From Euryarchaeota archaeon UBA181 (lineage in GTDB: Archaea > Thermoplasmatota > Poseidoniia > Poseidoniales > Thalassarchaeaceae): a DNA stretch of 19,511 bases. The stretch's first letter is position 1. Each line of letters starts with the position of its first letter. Of the stretch, positions 13,688-19,511 are shown piece after piece. The stretch lies in NCBI GenBank assembly GCA_002496725.1, contig DALI01000040.1, positions 7,997-27,507 of the forward strand, written 5' to 3'. The notes beneath the pieces were generated by a model, which ran no database searches, was not told where the DNA came from, and worked only from the letters and a program-made list of their open reading frames with translations. A program made the translations under genes and the position numbers.

Positions 13688-15238
13688 ATGCCAGATGTCG
13701 GCATAGATGATATTGCGATTCATTTTCCTCGGCTATACTTCGATATGAAGGACTTTGCCGATTTCCGAGGTGCAGACTTTGGAAAGCTCAACAAGGGCTT
13801 GGGGCTTGCGGCCATGGCAATTCCAGACGTTCATGAAGATACGGCCACAATGGGTGCGAATGCTACTTCAAGATTGATAGATAGGAATGAAATCGATCCT
13901 AATGAAATTGGTAGAATCTACTTGGGTACAGAATCAGCTCTGGACGGAGCCAAGCCCACAGCTACCTACATCATGGACATGCTAGAGCAGAGATATTCCG
14001 ATAAATATGGGAAAAATTGCTTCAGGAACTGTGATGTTGTTGATTTGACATTCGCATGTATCGGAGCTGTCGATGCAATGCACAATACATTGGATTGGGT
14101 TGCTAGGGGTGGAGAGGAGAAAGATAGAATTGGAATCGTAGTCTTTGCTGATAATGCGAAATATGATCTCGGCTCCAGTGGGGAGTATACCCAGGGTGCC
14201 GGAGGCGGGGCTATACTGATTCGGCATAGTCCAAGGTTGCTTACAATACCCGATATCTGGGGAGTATCTACTATGCCCGTCCATGATTTCTTCAAACCTC
14301 GTAGAGAGGTAAATACTAGGATGATAATTGAGAATGTCATTGATATAGCTAGAGAGAGCGGTGAAAGGGTAAAAGATGGCTTAGCAGAGAGAATACTCAA
14401 GTATCTCCCAAATTCGTCAAAGAAGGACGATATAATGTTTGAAAATGAAAAGTTGATGATCCATAAGGATATGCCAATCTTCGATGGACAATTCTCAAAC
14501 AGGTGCTATTCCGAATCTGTGAAGACGGCCTTCATTGATTTTAGGTCAAAGGCGATTAGAGATGGAAGATATTCTCCCGAAGAGGACGAGATACTCACCG
14601 AACAGTGGATGAGGATAATTGTTCATCTCCCCTATGCATTCCAAGGGAAAAGAATGTTTCCCGATGTTTTCAGGCATGATAGGAGAAACCTGCCTATGTG
14701 GGATTCGATTACTGAAGAAATAGGTCCGGAGCCCTTCCCTGAAGACTTCTCCGAAACTCCAGAAGGAATAGAGGAATTCGAGCGAGCTAATGATTCCTAC
14801 AGGAGACTCATTTCTAAGACAGAAGAGTTCAAGCAGTTTGCCGAGCAAAGGATAGAGAAGACCCAAAGAGCCTCTAGCTTGATAGGAAATCAGTATACTG
14901 GCTCTATTTTCCTGGCTCTGATGTCAACAATGGAGAGTGACTATCTAGATGGAACAGAAATGGGAGGTAAAAAGGTCGGCCTTTGTGGCTATGGTTCAGG
15001 TGCCAAAGCTAAGGTTTTCGAAGGGGAGGTTCAACAAGATTGGAAGGATGTTTCTTCAAGATTTAATCTATTTGAAAGGCTTTCTTCAAGACATCCAATA
15101 GATAAAACAATTTACGAATCCCTGCATCGTGGCTCTAGGAAGGATTCTGTAGTTGAGCCGAAAGGAGAATTCGCCCTGATCGGTATCGGCGCTGAAGGAG
15201 ATCTGGAAGGTCAGAGAAGATACGCTTGGTTCGACTAA
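13688..15238 (+). CDS. Hydroxymethylglutaryl-CoA synthase, long form
   Basis: This thiolase-fold enzyme condenses acetyl-CoA with acetoacetyl-CoA to HMG-CoA, the entry to the mevalonate pathway for archaeal lipids. The catalytic set is visible: Glu82 in YLGTESALDGAKP, Cys124 in DLTFACIGAVDAM, and His313 in VHLPYAFQGKRMF. VHDFFKPRR and the PIFDGQFSNRCY segment match the eukaryotic/bacterial branch. The usual archaeal HMG-CoA synthase is about 350 residues and works with a thiolase and a DUF35 protein. This one is 516 residues and stands alone, with the additional length mostly in the second half. It follows tyrS by 81 bases with its own likely promoter. Confidence 0.9.
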   Translation: MPDVGIDDIAIHFPRLYFDMKDFADFRGADFGKLNKGLGLAAMAIPDVHEDTATMGANATSRLIDRNEIDPNEIGRIYLGTESALDGAKPTATYIMDMLEQRYSDKYGKNCFRNCDVVDLTFACIGAVDAMHNTLDWVARGGEEKDRIGIVVFADNAKYDLGSSGEYTQGAGGGAILIRHSPRLLTIPDIWGVSTMPVHDFFKPRREVNTRMIIENVIDIARESGERVKDGLAERILKYLPNSSKKDDIMFENEKLMIHKDMPIFDGQFSNRCYSESVKTAFIDFRSKAIRDGRYSPEEDEILTEQWMRIIVHLPYAFQGKRMFPDVFRHDRRNLPMWDSITEEIGPEPFPEDFSETPEGIEEFERANDSYRRLISKTEEFKQFAEQRIEKTQRASSLIGNQYTGSIFLALMSTMESDYLDGTEMGGKKVGLCGYGSGAKAKVFEGEVQQDWKDVSSRFNLFERLSSRHPIDKTIYESLHRGSRKDSVVEPKGEFALIGIGAEGDLEGQRRYAWFD

Positions 15239-15260
15239 CTCGAAATCCCCAAGTATCAAT

Positions 15261-15274
15261 AAAATAATTATTTT
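15261..15274. terminator. A/T-rich palindrome between convergent genes, possible two-way terminator
   Basis: AAAATAATTATTTT at 15261-15274 is a perfect 14-base palindrome with oligo-T on both strands. It sits in the short gap between the HMG-CoA synthase and acyl-CoA dehydrogenase 3' ends and includes the latter's stop codon. Archaeal termination often needs only T-runs, so this could serve both genes. Evidence is sequence shape alone. Confidence 0.35.
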
Positions 15275-16446
15275 TCAGGTTGTATTGCCCTATTGATAAC
15301 TATCCTTTGCACCTCTTGGGTCCCTTCATAGATTTGAGTTATCTTTGCATCTCTGAAGAATCTCTCAACGGGGAAATCAGTAGTATAGCCATATCCGCCC
15401 AAAACCTGAACAGCACGCTCTGAAACCCACATGGCCGTATCCCCTGCAAATAATTTGGCCATACTTGCTTCCTTGGTATGCCTATGCCCGCCTTCCTCAT
15501 AATGACGCTGCTTTGCCCACGCCGCCTTGTAAACCATCATTCTAGCAGCCTCAATTTGAGTTGCCATGTCTGCTAAAATATTTCCAATACTTTGGTGATG
15601 AGAAATAGGTTTTCCGAATGTCTCACGCTCTTGAGAATAATTTAGGGCAGATTCATAGGACCCTTGTGCTATCCCCAGAGCCTGGGCCGCGATACCTATC
15701 CTTGAATTATCAAGCGCATTCATTGCAATCGGAAATCCCTCTCCTGCGCCTTTTAGGATATTCTCCACGGGGACCACACAATCTTCGAGAAGTAGAGAGC
15801 AGGTATCGGATGAACGAATTCCTAGCTTATCTTCCTTTTTTCCTACTGAAAAACCCTTGAATCCCTTCTCAACAATGAAAGCGGTGGTGCCCCCATGCTT
15901 CTTGATACCATACTCAGGATGATCTACATCCTTAGCGAACAGTACGTAGATGTCAGCGCTAGAGCCATTAGTCACCCACATTTTCTCACCATTCAAAACG
16001 TAATGGCTACCATCTTGGCTAAGTTTAGCCTTACACCCCATTGCGGCCGCATCTGTTCCTGAGCCAGCCTCCGAAAGTGAATATGCCCCAATCTCATTAC
16101 CCGATAGTCTGGTTAGATATTTTTTCTTCTGCTCCTCGTTACCGTGGATTGAAATTGTTTTGGAGCACAACCCCACATGGACGCAATACATTACGGAGAA
16201 AGAAGGATCGACCCTGGCTAACTCCTCTACAATAATTGCTTCAGTGATATCATCAACCGGACTACCTCCAAATTCCTCACTTATTGCTATGCCTTGAAGA
16301 CTAGTATCACAAAAATCCGCCCACTCTTCAAGAGGGGCCCGTTGCTCTTTGTCCCTGATCAGGGTGGTCGGAAGAAGGACCTCTTCTGCGAAGTCCCTGA
16401 CCATGGTTCGAATCATGTTTTGCTCTTCTGTCTCTTCAAAGTTCAT
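15268..16446 (-). CDS. Acyl-CoA dehydrogenase, short-chain/butyryl-type
   Basis: This 392-residue FAD enzyme oxidises acyl-CoA to enoyl-CoA in beta-oxidation. YSLSEAGSGTDAAAM, MWVTNGSSADIY, NSRIGIAAQALGIAQG and ERETFGKPI are family signatures. The FAD-binding VLGGYGYTTDFPVERFFRDAK precedes the catalytic base, Glu374 in QIYEGTQEVQR. That glutamate position is the one used by short- and medium-chain and butyryl enzymes. Chain-length preference cannot be fixed by eye. It is a single gene, with its own divergent promoter region (16447-16559), and would share the ETF encoded at 7702-9390. Confidence 0.92.
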   Translation of the reverse strand: MNFEETEEQNMIRTMVRDFAEEVLLPTTLIRDKEQRAPLEEWADFCDTSLQGIAISEEFGGSPVDDITEAIIVEELARVDPSFSVMYCVHVGLCSKTISIHGNEEQKKKYLTRLSGNEIGAYSLSEAGSGTDAAAMGCKAKLSQDGSHYVLNGEKMWVTNGSSADIYVLFAKDVDHPEYGIKKHGGTTAFIVEKGFKGFSVGKKEDKLGIRSSDTCSLLLEDCVVPVENILKGAGEGFPIAMNALDNSRIGIAAQALGIAQGSYESALNYSQERETFGKPISHHQSIGNILADMATQIEAARMMVYKAAWAKQRHYEEGGHRHTKEASMAKLFAGDTAMWVSERAVQVLGGYGYTTDFPVERFFRDAKITQIYEGTQEVQRIVINRAIQPEK

Positions 16447-16559
16447 AGTCGCTCATCACATGCGATAGGCAGTCCATTGTTAACCTCTTGTCGAAGAATT
16501 CTCAAATTTCCTGAATCGAATAGTTGAAATTAGATACCGAGTGCCGCGGTGCGAGAAAC

Positions 16560-17093
16560 ATGGCCGACAGCGACTACGCAGAGTTTAGCATTGCACACGA
16601 TCGACTGTACACGCTTGACCATCTTTGGATGCAAGTCCTAGATGAGGACAAGGACGAGGGTACAACTAGCATCAAGATAGGACTTAGTGAATTTGTCATG
16701 GCTGAGTTTGGAGAAGTTATCCAAGTTGTTCTGGCCAGGCCCCGCGATGATAGTGATTTTGAGATAGATGCTGATTCCGGACTTTCTGAGGATGATGAAG
16801 AAGATAAGCCTTCTAGAACTGAAACTATGGGAGCGCAAGTTGATACTGACGAACTACTAATTACAGTAACTGCTAGATACGATGGAGAATTTGATAGAAT
16901 ACTCATCAACGCTCCAATTTCTTGTACTATCATGGAATTGAATGGTCATGTTGAAGACAATCCCGATTTAGTAAACGAAGATGCGTACGGGGATGCCTGG
17001 TGTGTCATCGTCAAGACATTCACAGATGATTTCGATGAAGATCAATTTATGGATAAGGACGAGTACTTGGCAATGCTGAATGAATTGCCCTGA
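16560..17093 (+). CDS. Glycine cleavage H-like protein without the lipoyl lysine
   Basis: The 177-residue protein aligns with GcvH at both ends. YTLDHLWMQV and KIGLSEFVMAEFGEVIQVVLARP match its N-terminal half. INAPISCTIMELNG and DNPDLVNEDAYGDAW match its C-terminal half, followed by the DKDEYLAML end. GcvH normally carries lipoate on Lys in ESVKA, eight residues before the Pro of APVSG. Here that region reads ITVTARYDGEFDRILINAP, with no lysine. The only Lys in the middle lies in an acidic insertion (about residues 62-90, Asp/Glu/Ser-rich). It therefore cannot work as a normal aminomethyl carrier. ATG 16560 is preferred to TTG 16524 upstream. Its stop abuts that of the convergent CCA enzyme. 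Family confidence is good; function unknown. Confidence 0.75.
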   Translation: MADSDYAEFSIAHDRLYTLDHLWMQVLDEDKDEGTTSIKIGLSEFVMAEFGEVIQVVLARPRDDSDFEIDADSGLSEDDEEDKPSRTETMGAQVDTDELLITVTARYDGEFDRILINAPISCTIMELNGHVEDNPDLVNEDAYGDAWCVIVKTFTDDFDEDQFMDKDEYLAMLNELP

Positions 17094-18368
17094 TTAAGGC
17101 CACTTCAAAGATTCCCAAGTGCTGTAGTCAGAGTCCTCCCAGTCAATCTCAGTTAGGAACGAAAGAACATCCCCTGACGTACGTACAGACTCTTCAATCT
17201 GCTTTCTGTGTAACCATTCCTTGAGTCTGCCAAGACGAGGCCCCGGTCCTAGGCCAGTTACATTTGCCAGAATCTCTCCATTGACCAAAGGATCGATAAT
17301 GGGTTCTTCTAGAGCTACGTCTCTAAGGGCCCTATCAAAATCTTCGATGTCAGTACCAGACTTCTCAAGATACTCCATTATCATCGACTTACGATGTCCG
17401 GGGACTACAGCCATGAATCTTCTTGCTGACTTCATCGAAGCATCGATATTCAAATCTCTGCAATCATGCATATTGGATATTTCCCTAAGGTCATTTTTTG
17501 GGAGCACCAATATGCCTCTCAGTATTTCTGAGAGATCTTCTCCAGAACCCCCATGATTCCGGAATAATAATGCAAGGTTCACTAGGTGATTATTGGAAAG
17601 CCTCGGGGGAAAATCGGCCTTAAGTCCATCAAAAACTCTTTCCAAGACTCCCAGTGAGGCCATAATAGAAGTTACCCCATGGACATTCTCACCGCTCATA
17701 ATCTTGGCCATTTCCATGCCTATTCTTTCCTTGGAGACGCCAGAAAGAAAATTTGTACTGGTCAAAATGCCATCTCTAAGTGAACTATCCATGTTCCTTA
17801 CCCCCTCATCTCCAGAATCTAGAAATCTGAATGCCCGGAGTACCCTCAAACCGTCTTCTTTGAATCTCTCTTCAGCTAGTCCAACTGATTTTAATGTCCC
17901 TGTTTGCAAGTCTTCTAGGCCCCCATATGGGTCGATTAAGCCACCTTTAGAATCAATGGCCATGGCATTAATCGTGAAATCTCTCCGACCTAGATCTTCT
18001 AGTATCCCCTGGTACTCGCCTCCAGTACTCAGGAAATTAACTACTTTTGGTCTCCTCCCATCGACATAATCCCCCTCGTTCCTAAGGGTCGTTACCTGCC
18101 ACTCAGTATCAGACTCCATTCCATCATCTAGTCTTACTATTGCTGTTCCAAAGCTAGCACCAACCATAAGAGACCTTGGAAAAATAGCCTTAATCTGATC
18201 AGGAGTCAAGGTAGTAGCGATGTCCATGTCATCGGGATTTTTCCCAAGAAGGGAGTCTCTAACCCAGCCCCCGACAATCCATGCTGATCCAGTTTCTCTC
18301 AGCTTATTCAGAACATACTCGTCTGTGCCAGATATCCGTTCGAGAGCGGCATCAAGGGTCTCGCGCAT
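17094..18368 (-). CDS. Class II (bacterial/eukaryotic-type) CCA tRNA nucleotidyltransferase or poly(A) polymerase family
   Basis: This enzyme family adds or repairs the CCA end of tRNA. Class II motifs appear in order: IVGGWVRDSLLGKNPDDMDIAT with the metal-binding DxD (Asp47, Asp49), DLGRRDFTINAMAID and DPYGGLEDL, EDGLRVLRAFRF, and KERIGMEMAKIM. A helical C-terminal region then binds tRNA. The length from ATG 18368 is 424 residues, normal for class II. This start has GGAGG six bases before it. ATG 18380 or TTG 18428 are alternatives. Archaea normally use the unrelated class I enzyme, so this is a bacterial-type gene in an archaeon; poly(A) polymerase activity cannot be excluded. It follows the PCMT-like gene on the same strand. 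Confidence 0.87.
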   Translation of the reverse strand: MRETLDAALERISGTDEYVLNKLRETGSAWIVGGWVRDSLLGKNPDDMDIATTLTPDQIKAIFPRSLMVGASFGTAIVRLDDGMESDTEWQVTTLRNEGDYVDGRRPKVVNFLSTGGEYQGILEDLGRRDFTINAMAIDSKGGLIDPYGGLEDLQTGTLKSVGLAEERFKEDGLRVLRAFRFLDSGDEGVRNMDSSLRDGILTSTNFLSGVSKERIGMEMAKIMSGENVHGVTSIMASLGVLERVFDGLKADFPPRLSNNHLVNLALLFRNHGGSGEDLSEILRGILVLPKNDLREISNMHDCRDLNIDASMKSARRFMAVVPGHRKSMIMEYLEKSGTDIEDFDRALRDVALEEPIIDPLVNGEILANVTGLGPGPRLGRLKEWLHRKQIEESVRTSGDVLSFLTEIDWEDSDYSTWESLKWP

Positions 18369-18439
18369 TGGTTCCTCCATGCCGGTCCCTAAGGACTCGT
18401 AGACATCACTCCTTCGGATTAGAATCAATAAACTTCATT

Positions 18440-19426
18440 TCAAGGAGTGAAATCTTCATGCCTTGTTCCGAATAGTGATCCCTCCTCCTCAGAGATGGGA
18501 TCATTGATGTCAAAACCGATTATCCTACTGAAGGTCGGCCATAGTTCATTGAGCCACTCTGCCTCTGTCATCAAAAGATCTATCACAGGGTGTTCAATAA
18601 TTTCCTCATCAGTGGAATTTTCTGTTATCAGGGGAAGTCCTGAGGGCAAATCTCTCAGGGCCTCCACTAATCTATCTAATCTAGAAACTTCTTCCGATTC
18701 ATCTCCCAGAATTGATGAAATTAGTTTCACAGCATCCTCAAACTCATCTGCGATATGCAAAGGGTCAGGGAATCCTTTTTCCAATTCCTTGATATCCAAT
18801 GGGCCAAATACGACTTCACCAAGGTCGGTTTCCATCCATTTTCCCCCTTGCCATTCCTTTTTCAGAAGTCTTTGTTGGATTCTACCTCCAAACGGGCCTA
18901 GGACGAATCCCCCTTCCTCAATCAATAGCTCAACAAAGTCCGGAATCTCTCTTAATGAGCCAGTGAAAAGAATCCTATTTACATCACGACTCCAAAACGG
19001 ATCTTCCAAGGACTCCCTTTCAAGAACCCTCACTACGCCACATTGATTTCGCTCCTCGAGAACCTTAGTGGTATACTCTGCAACCTCTTCGCTCGTCTCG
19101 ATAATTGTGACTCTGCCACTAGGTCCGCATATTCTATCTATCAAGCTAGCCAAGTACCCTCCCTTCGACCCCATGAGTAGAACATGAAGACCTTCTGCCA
19201 GCTCTAGGTGGTGTAACATTGTCACAATCATATGAGGGGCTGATATCGTTCTTGGTGCTCCTGATTCTGTTATCAGAAATGGAACAGGGTAGTCATGCCA
19301 GAAACTCTCCAAGGGAAAATCAGTAAATTCTGAAGGATCGGTCGATAGAATTGCTTCAATGACCTCCTTACTCATTGGAATCCCTGTTTTTTCTAGCATT
19401 TTGACTAGATCGTAAACACCGGACAT
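18440..19426 (-). CDS. Protein-L-isoaspartate O-methyltransferase-like protein, divergent and C-terminally extended
   Basis: From ATG 19426 (GGGAG ribosome site 7 bases before it) the protein is 328 residues, against about 215 for Pcm. FWHDYPVPFLITESGAPRTISAPHMIVTMLHHLEL matches the PCMT substrate-site region (DxPL...QTISqPhMVA). However, the AdoMet motif I, LEIGTGSGY in Pcm, reads LLMGSKGGY here, and the family GDG motif is not present (RVLERESLEDPFW). The acidic residue of the next strand is retained (VTIIETSEEV). The last 100-plus residues are an acidic helical extension of no recognised type. It may bind AdoMet weakly, act on another substrate or be non-catalytic. It precedes the CCA enzyme. 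Confidence 0.72.
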   Translation of the reverse strand: MSGVYDLVKMLEKTGIPMSKEVIEAILSTDPSEFTDFPLESFWHDYPVPFLITESGAPRTISAPHMIVTMLHHLELAEGLHVLLMGSKGGYLASLIDRICGPSGRVTIIETSEEVAEYTTKVLEERNQCGVVRVLERESLEDPFWSRDVNRILFTGSLREIPDFVELLIEEGGFVLGPFGGRIQQRLLKKEWQGGKWMETDLGEVVFGPLDIKELEKGFPDPLHIADEFEDAVKLISSILGDESEEVSRLDRLVEALRDLPSGLPLITENSTDEEIIEHPVIDLLMTEAEWLNELWPTFSRIIGFDINDPISEEEGSLFGTRHEDFTP

Positions 19427-19488
19427 GACAACTCCCGACTTTCGTTCAGCCGCAGTCCATTTGAACACAACGCCCCCCCGACTAAACA

Positions 19489-19511
19489 GGGTCCGTGGTC
19501 TAGGGGTTATG
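19489..19511 (+). tRNA. 5' end of a tRNA, possibly tRNA-Val, cut by window edge
   Basis: The 23 bases GGGTCCG, then TGGTCTAGGGGTTATG, look like a 5' acceptor strand and D arm of an archaeal tRNA. This opening is commonest in archaeal tRNA-Val, but the anticodon is outside the window, so the amino acid is a guess. Confidence 0.6.

Noticed and set aside
13608..13706. A 32-codon frame (MWYFGPVVRFF...) between tyrS and HMG-CoA synthase
   Set aside because: It covers the likely promoter and ribosome site and runs into the HMG-CoA synthase gene in another frame; there is no support beyond being open.
13966..14400. Minus-strand frames inside the HMG-CoA synthase gene
   Set aside because: They are shadows of a gene with all catalytic motifs in place.

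Overview
The window is about 19.5 kb of compact, gene-dense archaeal chromosome. It carries archaeal-only genes (aIF2-alpha, Nop10, ribosomal proteins L44e, S27e and L37e, an archaeal-type TyrRS). Alongside these are several genes of bacterial or eukaryotic type: an E. coli-like PurF, a class II CCA-adding enzyme, a long HMG-CoA synthase, ETF and acyl-CoA dehydrogenases. This mixture, with protein- and fatty-acid-degrading genes and moderate GC, best fits a marine Thermoplasmatota lineage such as Marine Group II (Ca. Poseidoniales). That assignment is inference from gene content. No stretch over 300 bases lacks a gene, and I see no insertion sequence, prophage, CRISPR array or integrase. Layout, left to right: a partial tRNA-Ser(CGA) (minus) at the left edge, then a ThiS/MoaD/SAMP-like ubiquitin-fold gene (plus). 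Next is a six-gene minus-strand operon, in transcription order L44e, S27e, aIF2-alpha, Nop10, PAC2-family protein, peptidase E. The S27e gene is only 56 codons and lies at 2889-3059. Divergent from that operon are two overlapping membrane-protein genes of unknown function. They are followed on the plus strand by L37e, purF and a PKD-domain beta-propeller protein. A minus-strand cluster then reads, in transcription order, membrane-anchored beta-propeller, glutaryl-CoA dehydrogenase, EtfB, EtfA. The dehydrogenase would pass its electrons to the ETF encoded beside it. Plus-strand genes follow: a possible DUF5611-like protein, TyrRS and HMG-CoA synthase (mevalonate pathway to archaeal lipids). After them come a short-chain-type acyl-CoA dehydrogenase (minus), a glycine-cleavage-H-like protein lacking the lipoyl lysine (plus), a class II CCA-adding enzyme (minus) and a divergent PCMT-like methyltransferase (minus). 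The first 23 bases of a plus-strand tRNA, probably Val, close the window. Most of the window is housekeeping, and I do not see a clear new multi-gene system. The more unusual points are single proteins that keep a family fold while losing its defining residues: L44e without three of four zinc cysteines, the H-protein-like gene without the lipoyl lysine, and a PCMT-like protein with altered AdoMet motifs. In addition, the L37e and L44e promoters share a motif at identical spacing.
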